A stretch of 64,000 nucleotides of DNA from positions 9,309,265-9,373,264 of the forward strand of contig NC_053134.1 in assembly GCF_010015445.1 (NCBI RefSeq), given 5' to 3'. The stretch comes from Perca fluviatilis. Its lineage: Eukaryota; Chordata; Actinopteri; Perciformes; Percidae. The notes beneath the pieces were generated by a model. The model saw only the letters and a program-made list of their open reading frames with translations, did no database searches and was not told the origin of the DNA. Below are positions 25,534-39,844 of this stretch, in pieces. Numbering within the stretch: the stretch's first letter is position 1; every line of letters begins with the position of its first letter. Position numbers and translations under genes: made by a program.

Positions 25534-26252
25534 TTATCTGCTCAGCGTGGACGTGCCTGTGTGCAGTGTGCTGGCCAGCTTGTCTGATCCAGGGATCTTC
25601 CAAGGCCCAGGAGAGACCGTGGCCTTCCTCCCTGCTGCGCTGCCGCTGCTGGTGCTCTTGTTGGGAAGGCTGGGCCGGCTCTCTCCCAGGCCCCTGTCCA
25701 GTTCCCTGGGCCTGGGTCTGCTCTGCTCCGACTCCACCTGCTGCCCTCCACCGTAACATTCCACATCTTCCCTGCTGTTCCCGTTGGTGTGCGGGAGCTT
25801 GGAGCTGCTGGGAGATTCGGTGGATTCTCGGTTGTCCTCAGTAAATCTCTCCTTGGACCTCCCTCTGGTGCTCCTGGAAGGTTTGAGCTCCCCGGTCTGC
25901 CACTCCTTGCCCACTTCCCCCTCAGTAGCGGGCTGAACCCTGTGCCCCTTGTGGGTGGACCTGCCACCCCCCTTCTTGGCTCTGCCGCTCCCGCCGGTTG
26001 TAGCCGCTCTTCTCCCCTGGCTGATCGGCTCTGGATTTAGCAGCTCTGCCTTCTGGGGGCTCTTCGAACGCTCCGTCCAGCTGTCTCGTGCCACCGGGTC
26101 TTGAGGGACGTCCAGAGGCGGCAGGTGAGGTGGGTCGGGGGCCGGGGCCAGATGTGATGAAGGCGATGACATGGAAAGGCTGTCGATGGGAGGGGCTACT
26201 TCCGACAGGCTTGGGGAGGCTGAAGGGCAGGCATCCCATGGGGCGGCATTAT
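25534..26252 (-). CDS. magi2: magi2 terminal exon: C-terminal tail and stop
   Basis: Terminal coding exon, 719 nt including the TAA at 25534-25536, encoding 238 residues. It starts NAAPWDACPSASP, right after PVPEY of the previous exon, and is Ser/Pro/Gly-rich with basic clusters (GSGRAKKGGGRSTHKGH, STRGRSKERF). It ends with VSPGPWKIPGSDKL and a Thr/Ser tail TGTSTLSR. The PGPWK.PGSDKLP-like block near the C-terminus is shared with MAGI2; the middle is not clearly alignable by eye. No domain is seen. The acceptor (gctttccag) lies 44 nt from a 133-bp CA/TG repeat. Longer open frames on the same strand here are either this frame read back into the repeat or shadows. Confidence 0.92.
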
Positions 26253-26294
26253 CTGGAAAGCACACGCACACAGTCAATAATGTGAAAGTCTCAG

Positions 26295-26431
<137 letters not shown>

Positions 26432-26736
26432 AAAACTTGCACGCATGCCACTGCACAACCAAACACTTAATCAAAACAAAAATAATCAACACGGCAATCA
26501 CTCCTACTCTACAAGCTAAAAGCATTAAAGTAAATATCAGAGCAGCACTACAACCTACTTCCGAACGTGTCACAGGGCACCACCACTTTTAGACAACATC
26601 AATCAGATTCCCATAGCTCTCTTTAAAGCCCCGGCCAATCTAAAACCTTGGTGGAAAATCGAAAACAGGTTTAATGAAATGGATGATGTGCCCAATAGGG
26701 TGGTGCTTTAGCGAGAATGAAAACCTCGAGGGCAGA

Positions 26737-26776
<40 letters not shown>

Positions 26777-27100
26777 ATCTTAAGCCCAAAGAAGTCTGTA
26801 TCCAGTGTAGCAGCTGCAGTGAATCCCCAACTCTCCACTCTCACGGACTGTAAGCTTCTGTTTCTGCACCGATGAGTCTCGGTCCCTCGGCCATCAGTCA
26901 TTTTCAGTGGGCTAGGCAGGGGGCAAAGGCGAAGCTAGCTACACCGGCGCCAAAAGACCCAATTATAAGCAGACTCCCATGCAGCGCCGAAGCATATTAG
27001 ATTCAGGACTAAAAGGGAGTACCTGGTACTTTCTACATACACTGGATCTTCACAGTCTTTTACCTACATTATGCCTGGTACAATGAAGTTAATTAAGGGC

Positions 27101-27131
<31 letters not shown>

Positions 27132-27250
27132 TGGACTTAAGAAACCTGTGATTATCACATGCTGTTAACTGTCAGCTCCGTTAAAGCTCTGGTCTTGCTT
27201 AGGTTTCTGCTGACCACCGCCTGTACTCGTCAATCTTTTTTAAGTTTACA

Positions 27251-27885
27251 TCTTAAACCTGCAATAGGTGATTTCTTTGGCCATTTGGGGTGCAGCGGAA
27301 ACCATATGTGAACATAACACAGACATATCATCACCTTAGAAGTTATTATGGTGGAACTTTGAAGTTAAGCAGTTGTTTCATTAATTACACACCCAGCAGA
27401 CACAGAGCAGCATTAGCATTCATTTGGAGTCATGATTGTGTCCACCTGATGAATGTGAATCCAATATTCACTCTCCTCATTCACGCCAATATTCCAATAT
27501 CCAATATTCACTAACTCCTGAGAGAAATATCTGTCTCTTTAGCTGCTAAATGTTTCACTATGTTCATCAAATAGTCGCTTACTTTGGCTGTATGCTGTGT
27601 GGTGCTGAGCAGGTAGTGTAGAGTGGGTTTTTGGAGTCTTTTAACTGAAAACAGCTACCTGCTGCGGCAGAAGCAATGATATAAGAGCGTAGAGAGTGAA
27701 GCAAAACGCTGTTTGCGCAGTTGCTGGCCGGAAAACCAAAAACGATGAGCTGAAACAAGCAAAGGTCCATAGAGCTAAGGGGAGCTGAAGAGAATTCTCT
27801 GTGGGTTCATCAATGCGAGCAACCCCTTTCACATTATAAGTAGTTATTGTTGTTATAAAAATATTGATAAAGGCCACTTTAAAGT
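27251..27885 (+). repeat. Dispersed repeat family A, copy 1
   Basis: Shares ordered, diverged blocks with 35500-36240 and 37678-38283: a start near 'ttggccatttgggg..gcagcgg', then 'cacacccagcagacac', then 'tctctttagctgctaaatg' and 'gttcatcaa', later 'ggttttt.gagtctttt' and 'gatgagctgaaac', and an end near 'ttctctgtgggttcatca'. No coding potential. Probably an old non-autonomous element; the family was not identified. Confidence 0.65.
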
Positions 27886-29949
27886 ACTTAGAAAACATAA
27901 AAAAAAAAACACCTTTAAATTGAAGAGAACTCAGCGGGTGTTGGTAAAATCTGTTGAATTGTCTTTTGGTTTCCATTTCGACCAATAATTTTGTCTCTCT
28001 TGATAAGTTTGAAGACTACTGCAGTTAATTTCACATGTTAAAAGGAGAACGCCACTGATTTTACATGTCAAAGTCAATTTACGAGTCATAGAAAGTACTA
28101 TTCAGCCTGTGAAAACTGTTGTGAATATAGCTTTGTCAAATCTGGGTGACATTACTTGTGTAATGTCTGTTTGGGCTTGAGAAACTACATTTTTAATAGA
28201 AAGTTTGCCTTAAGAACTGGGGGCATGGAGTGCGTCTACTTGGAAGAAAAGATTGAAGTGACTAAAGTAATGATATCTTGAATTAACTTAAAACCCTAAA
28301 AATCAGACTAAGACTTATTTCAAAAGAAGGCTTTTCCTCTGATTATACATGTGATTAATTATGAGATGTCATTCTTTAGTTTGCTGTAGTGTCACTTTGA
28401 TACAAGTAGTGAAGAAGTTCAACTACTATGTTTTTTTTGAGCATTCTTAATAAAAAAAAAAGTGTAAATCTCAGGCCTTTGATAAATATGTGCCCTGGAT
28501 CTGAAGATTGAACACTAGATGGAGGCAAAAAAACACACACAATGCTACACACAGACAGGCACACAATAATATTCATGCACATGCTCACAACCATATGTTT
28601 AAATGCAAGCATTACACTGCTTATATTCTTAATATTTTGTTCTTTATTTTGCATTCAGCTGTTCCTAAAAAGCACACAAGAAACTAAAATAACTTTCTCC
28701 TTTGAACACTACTATGCTAATGTTTTAAATTGCCAAATTAATCACCATAGATGATTTGCATAACCTTCCACTATGCTAATAAAGTGCCTGTAAACTGCGA
28801 GTGATGAAATGCTGAATCAAGCCCACACAGAACACAACATGTGGGTTAAAAAGCTGCTTCTGCTTTTAGGCAGCAGGGGAACACAAAAGATCTCTAATGA
28901 TGAAGGACCAGAGTAAGACTCCCTGTGTGCATATTTCAGGGCTGAAGAACCACCTGAAGGCAAGAATTACAAAAGCCTTCCACACAGAGAGATTAAATCC
29001 TTGGCTGGAAAAGGAGGCTGGCAGAAAAAGGGCCAACATGGGGAAACAACAACACCCTCTATTTCCCGTGGGTTAAGGGCTGGATGGTGACCGCCAAGGC
29101 CAAACACTGATCATTTTGCATAACTGGGGGCTTTAGTGCTGCGCCGTTACCCTAAAACAACTTTCTGAAAAGTGAGCGTCGTGCTGGTGCAGAAGCCAGA
29201 AGTGAGTGACGCATCAGAATTTTATTACCACGGTGTCACAAAAATAAATGTCCCCTTCCAGGCTCTGTTTGTGCTGCGCCGGGATTTCACCGGGTGAATA
29301 ATCCCCTCCGGCTGACTCAGGGTGAATGCTGGTATTGCTATATTTTTGGCCCTGTAGGTAGCTGTTGAGTTATCTTTTGGTTAGGAGGAGAGTTATGTTC
29401 ACTAATTTCACAACCTCCTGGAGCTTGAAGCGTTATTTGTTGATTATTCCTTAACGCAAAAAGTTAAGTCTTCAACCGTATTTAGGGTGTCCAAAGCTGT
29501 TTTGATACGAAAGTGCTAAGTGCATCTTCAACAGGTTGTTACAGCAAAACAACACACAAAACCACAGCACAGAAAGCCAGGGTTACGTGAAGAGAAAAAC
29601 ATTTGTATGGTCACAAACCGTGTCTTTAGAGTGGCCCGTTAGGAAGAAATAGGGGGAGCCATGCTTGTCACTTTTCATGCACATGGAGAGACTGGAAGAT
29701 ACCATTCCTATAGAAGGGGAAGTAACAACCTAGACCAATCAATTAGTGATAGGTCACTGAAATGGACAGAAGATAAACTAGTGTTAGTCAAGACAGAAGA
29801 GAAATATAATTAGGTTTTTAACAGCATAGTGAAATACAGAATCTAGCGTGTATATAAAGACAGAAGATATAACATGAATATAGATGCATGCCAGAACAAT
29901 GTTATCAATGAGTTAAAGTGATATTAAGACAGTGAAGAACAACAATCTA

Positions 29950-30210
<261 letters not shown>

Positions 30211-30408
30211 TCAGAGAGGAAACGTGCAGACTGACATGTTTTTAGTTCAGATTTCAATCTTACAACGTCAAAATAAATGTTTTGTCTTATGTTTTATGTT
30301 ATCTTATGTGCTGTCATGTATGGTTGTTGATCATTTTTTGATGTTCTTTTATGCTCCTGTGCAAAGCAAATTCCCATAGGGGCGATAAAGCTTTCATTCA
30401 TTCATAAA

Positions 30409-30858
30409 AACGTAGTCTTGCATTGCCAGACCTTCCTCCACAGCGTTGCGGAGGAAGGTCTGGCTAGTCCACACAGCAATCCGGGAGAAAAACGTGTTCT
30501 GGTTAATTGGCATTTCTTTAAACCAATCACAATCGTCATGGGCAGCGCTATGCGCCGGACTGAGGCACAGTGCCGCTGCAAAATAGCATCGGGAAGGAAC
30601 TTGTTTTGGTGGAACGTGTACGTTCAAAGGTTGTTTTAGTCGTGCAACAGAAAACTCAGATTGGACAGATAGTCTAGCTAGCTGTCTGGATTTACCCTGC
30701 AGAGATCTGAGGAGCAGTTAACCATAGTCCTCAGAAATCATCCGGAGTTTAAAATTCCAACACAAAGAAAGCGGAAGGTAACAGACATCCGGCGACATCG
30801 GAACAATCTCGGAAGTGGAACGTCGTGGATATAAACTGATAAAAAACTAGACTACATG
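30409..30858 (+). mobile_element. Family B non-autonomous DNA element (about 450 bp)
   Basis: Starts near 'gtagtcttgcattgccagacc' and ends near 'ctagactacatgg', so the ends are weakly inverted (GTAGTC/GACTAC). Includes a local palindrome around 'ccttcctccacagcgttgcggaggaagg', the block 'ctttaaaccaatcacaa' and 'gggaaggaacttgttttggt'. The same blocks recur at 22918-23290 and, inverted, at 42045-42236. Fish genomes carry many such hAT-like elements; the superfamily is an inference. Confidence 0.7.
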
Positions 30859-32681
30859 GACAGGGGTGTCCACATTTGGCTCGGGGTGGCTTTTTATGGC
30901 CTGGACTGGAGCCCTTAGTTAAAGTAAAGGAAATCAAATGCTACATCATACAGTGATATTTTAGACAACAATGTGCTTCTGGCTTTGTGGCAATAGTTTG
31001 GAGAAGGCCCATTTCTGTTTCAACATGATAACTCCCCCTCTGCACAAAGACAGGTCCATAAAGACAAAGTTTGGGCTCAGAATGAAGAAAGTCATCTTTC
31101 AGCTGCAAACAACTTTAAGAAACTTTGTTTAGTCATTGATAAACTGTGACTACAGGACTGAAGCTGAGTATCATTTAAGCTCTTTATCCGGTTACTGTGA
31201 AGCATTGGGCGAAACCAAATTGAAAGGGCTAACCTGCCCTGCACCACTTCACATCTGGAACATAATCAAAATAAAAGATGTTCTTTTATACTTTTTTTGT
31301 GTATGAACAGCATTTAAGGACCCTTGCAATGTGTAAACTGTAGAAATAATGAATAGATTAATGAAGGTGTTTGCATACATGCTACAATTAAGTGATGTGG
31401 CAGGTTTTGCAAAGGAGCGCACTACATATGAAATTGAATATTAACAAGTTTCTTTTATAATAGATCAGTGATTTATATGGATCACTATGGATCTATAATT
31501 CACTGGCTTTCCCATGAGCTTCCGTAAGCGCTAATAAGCATTACCAGCCATGAACTGGTGTCAGGTTATAACTAAGTGGGGCAGTAATTTGGATGGAATT
31601 ATGGCGGACCCCTTCTCATGGGGCTGCTATGGAACATGTTAGGACACTGTGTCCTATCAATAACCTGCCTATTTAATACCAGCATAACTGCAGCAGCTCA
31701 GTTAACCATCTCTCCTTTTGGTGACAATGTGGATGGGTCAAACGTCAGTCCTCCCTCCTTCAAGACTCTCACGTCTCAGGCCTTCAAGAGACGGCTCTGA
31801 GGTTGACTAATGGGGAGGATTCTTCGGGAACAGGACAAAACACGGCGGCCAATTACGCTTACAAATGGAGAAGTCCTCCGGTGATGGCAGGGGTAATTTG
31901 AAAGTCAGGAGCGGACTCGAGTCAAGAGAGGGGGAGTCATTAGGTGTCATTACAGTGGTCTGAAGAGAGGTGGAAGGCAAGACGGTTCGATCATTAATCC
32001 TCACCTCGTAACAGCAGAGGAAAGTGATCTCCATTTTCATCTTTAATAAAGAGGGAACTGAAGTTGAATGGATGGCACGTGAATGCTGAGCACAGGGAGT
32101 GTGAGGTGGAAATGAAGCAGGAAACGGCTTCTATTGCAGCCGATGCCCACGCACAACTTAGTCTTTTATTGAAGGTTTAAAGCTTAGAGAGATAATTAAA
32201 TGTGCTAAATGATTATCTGTAATAACCAATCACTTCATACAATTTTCTTAAAAGGCCTCTGCACTGCCACTTGGACATAAAAAGGCTGCTAGAATTGGTT
32301 AGTGCCCCTTACTGATTAGTGTGTGACTAGCAGGGTCAAAGTAGATTTTTTTTTTCTTCTTCTTGAAGATGTGACTTAAAATTCCTGTTAAGGAGAAATG
32401 ACCTGGATTAAACTCAAAATGTCAGAGACTGCATGGAGTCACAGTGCCAGTGAGCTTTTGGTTCCTGCACCTTAAAATGTGTCAAAGTGCCACTCAAATT
32501 CAAAGTGACAGGCATGTCAAATGCTTTTTAACCAATTTCTTACATTTACTTAAGTTAAATGTAGATTGATTCCTCTCTGCATCCAGTAGTATGGATCAAG
32601 GACTGTTGGAAGACAGATCAAAGTGTTCTCTGCCTCTAAAATCTATTTAACAGCAGTATCCTACCAGCAGGGTTACAGACT

Positions 32682-33612
32682 CAGTGGTGAAAAGTAACTT
32701 GAGTATTTCTCGCTACTTCATACTTCTACTCTGCTACATTTCAGAGGGAAATATTCTAGTTTTTTTTACTTCACTGACTTTATCTGACAACTGTAGTTAC
32801 TTTTCAGATTGGGATTTTACAAGAAACATACAATAAGCTTATAAATAAATACATAACTGCCTCAAGTGAAAACAATCTGGGGGCGTGGCGTTAGAAAGAA
32901 GTGTGCACACCAGACCGGCTAGAGGCTACATGAGCTGCTAGTAGCATAACACGTCCAAATCTCCGACTGAGCTATGGGCGGGTCGTGTTGCATTGTTGGT
33001 AATGGTAAAGGCGCCAGGTTTGGACAAAGAGAAAGGATAAGTGAGAAAGAAAGACAATATCTCTGGTTCTGGTGCATCGACTTTGATCCTTTTTTTAAAT
33101 AAAATCAACAGTTTGAATCCCACAGAGGTGAAATTATCCAATATTATACACAAAAAAAAAAACTAAGATTAGAGAAAAGTCAACACACGCATTTGTGCAG
33201 CAAAATGTCTTCTTTCCAAGCCTCATTAACCATTTCACATCCCCTCAGTTTTGTGACCCGACCCCTTGGGTGGGAACCCCTGGACTAAAATACCAACCTG
33301 TATATAACATTGTTAAACTTACTAGCTCCACTTCGACCAGCTACAACACTAAAATACTACTTAGACATTGATGCATCAGTATTAACAATCTAATTTCTAA
33401 AATATTAAATAATGTAGCAGCCACAGCAGCCATTTTTTTGAAGTAGAATTACTTTTACGTTCAATACTTAAAGCCCATTTTGCTGATAAAAGCTTGCACT
33501 TTTACTAATGTAAGGTTTTGATTGCAGGACTTTTACTTTTTAAAGGAGTATTTTTTAGATTATTGTTTAGATACTTTTACTTAAGTAAAGGATCCAAATA
33601 CTTCTTCCACTG
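32682..33612. mobile_element. hAT-like non-autonomous element, about 930 bp, composite
   Basis: Left end CAGTGGTGAAAAGTAACTTG, right end the inverse of a CAGTGGAAGAAGTATTTG-type end, both typical of a common fish repeat. Interior carries the expected 'cttttacttaagtaaagg' blocks. The middle includes unrelated sequence (about 32870-33290) with a piece resembling another repeat ('gaccccttgggtgggaacc'), so it looks like a composite. No open frame; no clear 8-bp target duplication. Confidence 0.65.
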
Positions 33613-34435
33613 CTGATCAGACTTCACAGCAGCTTGTATGTGGAATTTAAGTGGAGCTCAAGAGGGATTTCCTCCTCCTCTTCCACCTACATCAAGGCCC
33701 ACTGGACTCCATTGACTACACCAACGAGGAGGGAAAGTAATATCTCCCCCGGGGGCATTTTGCACACATTATCTTTGACAGGTTCATTACATATAATGAA
33801 TGTAAAGAAGACTGATGCTACCAGCTCCAGACATAAAGATCAGAGAACATGCAAGGAACAGAAAAAGAGAAAGTAGGAGATCAAGAAAGACGTGAAAAGC
33901 TACTGTGGAAGTTACAATTTATGATGCTAGCAGCAAAGCACATGGAGCAAATGAGGGGAACTTTACACGGCAGTGGAGTCAAGGGCTTTATTTCAATTTC
34001 CATAGTATATTTTATTACATATTTATAAATTCTGAAAATATGTGTCTGCTTTCTCTGACCAATAGTACAGAAGCAACTATAGCTAGAGGGAGAAGTGTGC
34101 AGCTATGCAAAGAGCAAAGTACAATTTAAGTTGGCCCACTTAAATGTTTTATCTATCTTTATCTTTCTGAATATTATCTGCTACTAAATGCAAAGGAGAG
34201 ATGTGTTTTCCGAACTTGGGAGGAGACAAACTTCTAAAAACCTCTCAGCTATGAAAAGGACGAACCATATCGGAGTTATTTTGACAGATTATTTATTAAC
34301 CGGCTCTGAAAAAAAGTTGCTGTTGCAGCTTTGATAACATCAGACAATTACAGTGATCTTCTGCCATGTAATCCAGGAAGACAGAAAGCAGCTTAACCTT
34401 TAAATGAGGTGTGGTGGCTCACTTAAAGGAAATTA

Positions 34436-34717
<282 letters not shown>

Positions 34718-35499
34718 TCAAAAGTAAATAACACACAGCCTAGAATGATATTATCACCTTATTATATCTAAAGCTATGCATGTAAACGAGGGAGCTGCTA
34801 AAGAGATAAACATTAAAAATATTTTCTTTTAAGTATCCAGCAGTATCTGTCAGATGTGCACTTTGTCTGCTCAGTTTTACTATCACAAACAACACCAAAG
34901 GGGAAGATGAAGTAAAGATGGTGAGTCAGGCTTTCTCTAAAAATGCATAGTTATATACAAACAGTATGTAAGTCTGCTTTTTCTCTCCATGCCTGACTTC
35001 CTGTTGGCTGGGAAATAATGTACAGTAATAATAAATCGAGGCAGACAATGTCAGCTCTAAGTAGAAATATATGAATACAAATGAGGAAAGAAATATACAG
35101 TATATACACAAAAGTAATTAGGGGGTAGTCTGGAGTCAAAACCTTACTGTATATCCATATCCACAAAACAACAAGGCTACAAAATGAAGAAATCAGGTCA
35201 GTGCAAATGAAACAAAATCAGTAAAAACTGTTAGAGAAGCACTTGCACTGCAGAATTAGTGTATAGATATATAATCAGACGATATTAGCTTATCACAGAC
35301 ACATTGGCATAAATATTAGACAGTAAGTAACAAGAAGTAACAGTTACCAAAAATAAGTTATGGTAATTTAGAAACCGTGTCATCATTACATTGTTTTTCC
35401 AGCAGAGAGCACTGACAAGTTTATTTTCTTGCCGTAAAATCCCCCGCTCAGCACACATCCAGGTCACTATTCTTGAATAACCAAATGTAAAGCAGTATT

Positions 35500-36240
35500 A
35501 ATAAATGTTTTGGCCACTTCAGGGCAGCGGAAACAAGCTGTAAACACAACACTGACATAGTTTTGCTTTATGAAGTTGTGGCTTTTTGTTTGCTTTACAA
35601 CGTTTCAGCAAACAGCTGCCTATTTACACATCTAGCAGGCTCAGTTTCTGGCCACCCGATGAATTGTTTTGGTCTCCACGAGGCTCGTAAGTTGCTAAAT
35701 GCTCCACTATGTTCACCAGCTGGTTGCTAACTTCATCTGTCTACTGTTTGGTACTGGGCAGTGTACATATGGTTTTTAGAGCTTTTTTTGTCGTTGTGAA
35801 GACTGCTGCCTGCTGCTGCTGGAAATGCTTGATATGAGCCGTGAGAGTAAACTAAAACAGTAAAATTGCAGGCCGTAAAACCAAATCAATGGTTTTCTGC
35901 ATGAAGGACGTAAAGGTGCTGTAGGTAGGATTGTGAAGATACAGGACTTAGCCAACATTTTTAAACATGAACAACTTCTCAGTCCCTCCCCCCTTTCCAC
36001 TAAGGCCCAAAACGGTCTCCTAAGCCCCTCCCCCCCACAAGGGAGAATGACTGCATGTGCAGTGATTGATACGCAGTTAGACAACACCCCCCCTCCCCCC
36101 TTACCTACTGCACCTTTAAATGAATGTATAGAGTGAGGTGATACATCTCTGTGGGTACATCACTACTAAGCAGCAACTTTCACATCAGACATAGTCATTT
36201 GATCCATTGTTAATGTAAATATATTGATTAATGCAGCTTG
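35500..36240 (+). repeat. Dispersed repeat family A, copy 2 (interrupted)
   Basis: Same block order as the other copies: 'ttggccacttcagggcagcgg', 'acacatctagcaggctcag', 'gttgctaaatgctccacta', 'gttcaccagctggttgcta', 'ggtttttagagctttttt', then after the insertion 'ctctgtgggtacatcac'. The 208-bp element at 35911-36118 splits it. Confidence 0.65.
35911..36118. mobile_element. 208-bp MITE with 17-bp terminal inverted repeats
   Basis: Left end TAAAGGTGCTGTAGGTA, right end the inverse of TAAAGGTGCAGTAGGTA (16 of 17 match). The interior contains C-runs ('cccctccccccc'). It has no coding potential and sits inside family A copy 2. Flanks show no clear target duplication, so the superfamily is not assigned. 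Confidence 0.8.
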
Positions 36241-36338
36241 TAAAGGATCTTCATCTTCTTATTCTCAAATATCTATATTGTTATCAACCTCAAAGATCAG
36301 GAGGGCTCTAGATAAGAATCACATCTTCATATCCTTAC

Positions 36339-36558
36339 TTGAACTGGTGGCATTCGGTAGTCCGGGATGGTGAACTGCCTGGTGTCAGTAGCTAGCTGTC
36401 TGTAGTCGAGCAACGGCGGGTGTCTGTAGTCCAACGTGGGTGGCTGCCTGTAGTCTGCCACAGGAGGGTGCCGGTAGTCCACCGGCGGCTGTCGGTAATC
36501 TGTGAATGGTGGCTGTCTGATGTCTGGTTTAACATCTTGCCTTGCTTTCACCTCTGAC
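36339..36558 (-). CDS. magi2: magi2 exon: KARQDVKPDIRQPP and PP..DYR repeats
   Basis: A 220-nt exon (1 nt plus 73 codons, phase 0 end). After SEVKARQDVKPDIRQPP it encodes a tandem array of Pro-Pro / Asp-Tyr-Arg units (PPFTDYRQ, PPVDYRH, PPVADYRQ, PPTLDYRH, PPLLDYRQ), then decays through TDTRQFTIPDYRMPPVQ into PDZ6. The repeat is a hallmark of MAGI2 and is not shared in this form by MAGI1 or MAGI3. The function of the repeat is not known to me; the tyrosines are candidate phosphorylation sites (inference). Acceptor gtttcag, donor gtaagg. Confidence 0.95.
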
Positions 36559-37362
36559 CTGAAACTAACAGACCAATCAGAATGAAGGAAGAACTTCCAG
36601 GAGGATTTATGTTCCTGTCATCATTATCTTTGGATATGTTACATTACTTGTGTTATGTTTCGGCGCACTTAGCGTGCTGTGAAAATAATGCTTTCTGGCA
36701 TACTGCTGGGTCTGATAGAGACGGCTTGTTTTGATTAGCACTGGCAGCCATTAAACATGACTTAAGTGAGGAAATTAAAATGTTTTTCCTAACACATCAC
36801 ATAAAATGTTTATGATAAAAACAAGTTCTCTCAGAGACTGGTGATGAGTCCAAAGTGATTGGGCACTGTGTAAAGCTGAGAGGAAATGCAATGACATTGT
36901 AGATTTTGGACCCCTGTAGTTGTTTGTAAAAAATTCAACAGATCTCTATAAAGACACAATTTATGTAAATAATTTAGCAGTCCATCAGAGTTAAGTGATG
37001 TTATACAAGAAAGAGAGGAGGAGAAAGAGAGGGTGAACAATGACTAAAGTGAGATAGAAAGTGGAAAAAGTGGAAGAAACTATAACAATAGATGATCTGA
37101 CGAGATTAAAAAACTGAAAGAAAGGTTGAGAGAATGGGGACAAAAGTATCTGATTCACTCATACCTGTACTCTCAGAGGAACAGTGTTTGCCCCAGAGAC
37201 AGATAAAAAAAATCCTTCATTGCATCAGAAAATCAAGACAGCTTCAAATGTGACACTGTAACACAGCAGGAGGTTGAAACAGCTTTCATTATAACTGTTT
37301 GCTGCCACTTTGAGAGGAACTTGTCATGCTCTGTAACCTGAAATCCTTATCAACAGTGTTAC
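36559..37362 (-). other. magi2 intron (804 nt)
   Basis: AT-rich, no recognised repeat apart from short purine runs near 37010-37030. No exon is seen. Confidence 0.7.
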
Positions 37363-37579
37363 CTGCTCTCGTGGGTGTAGGTCTGAGGAGGAGGGGTGGG
37401 CAGCTGGGTCACAGGGCTCTGGTGAGGCATGGGATTGGGCTGGTTAACCAAAGGGTTGGGTTCTGTGACTGCTGGGTTGGGCAGTGAGGCAGCGGTGCTT
37501 GGCTGGGTCTTCGGGCTGTGCTGCTGGGCCATGGGGCTCTGTTTCTCAGAGCTAGGGGCTGATGGGGGATTGCTGCTCT
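37363..37579 (-). CDS. magi2: magi2 exon: proline-rich linker
   Basis: A 217-nt exon (2 nt, 71 codons, 2 nt). The frame reads SSNPPSAPSSEKQSPMAQQH, then a run of Asn-Pro, Gln-Pro and Ser-Pro pairs, ending PPPQTYTHES. The SEKQSPMAQQ core is shared with MAGI2; the rest is low-complexity and differs in length from what I recall in mammals. A longer open frame overlaps it but is out of phase with both neighbouring exons. Expected to be disordered, with possible SH3 or WW ligand motifs. Acceptor cccag, donor gtaaca. Confidence 0.9.
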
Positions 37580-39537
<1,958 letters not shown>

Positions 39538-39801
39538 TGCTGGTGGCGGCCGCCTCCGGCCTGTTGAGCGAGCTGATGATGACGAAGCCGAAGCCTTCGC
39601 TCTCCTTTCGATTGATGATGACATCACTGGGTTGTGTGTTGGGGGTCGACGTCCTGTCCGAAGCGGCGGTTGGGTTGCCCATGTTGGCGTTGGGTGCCTG
39701 GGTAGTGCTGGTGCTGTTGCCATAGGTGAAGTCACTGCGTGGGGAGCTGTGTTGCGTGGAGACAGAGCCCGGGCTACGACCGTTCTCTGGAAAGGACTCA
39801 C
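39538..39801 (-). CDS. magi2: magi2 exon: linker and start of PDZ5
   Basis: A 264-nt exon (2 nt, 87 codons, 1 nt). It starts ESFPENGRSPGSVSTQHSSP, a recognisable MAGI2 linker, then a Thr/Asn/Pro-rich stretch, then the first half of PDZ5 with SDVIINRKESEGFGF and VIISSLNRPE. The exon ends in an Ala/Thr-rich bit (EAAATS) where mammals have a different short sequence. Donor gtaggt, acceptor ccctctgcag. The element that starts at 39845 lies only about 44 nt upstream of this acceptor on the transcript. Confidence 0.94.
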
Positions 39802-39844
39802 CTGCAGAGGGAGGTAGAGAGCTGAGCGGGCATATACACAAAGA

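Noticed and set aside
25343..25967. Several 90-141-codon frames on both strands over the terminal exon
   Set aside because: Shadows caused by the GC-rich coding sequence; they do not continue into the PDZ6 exon with the right phase.
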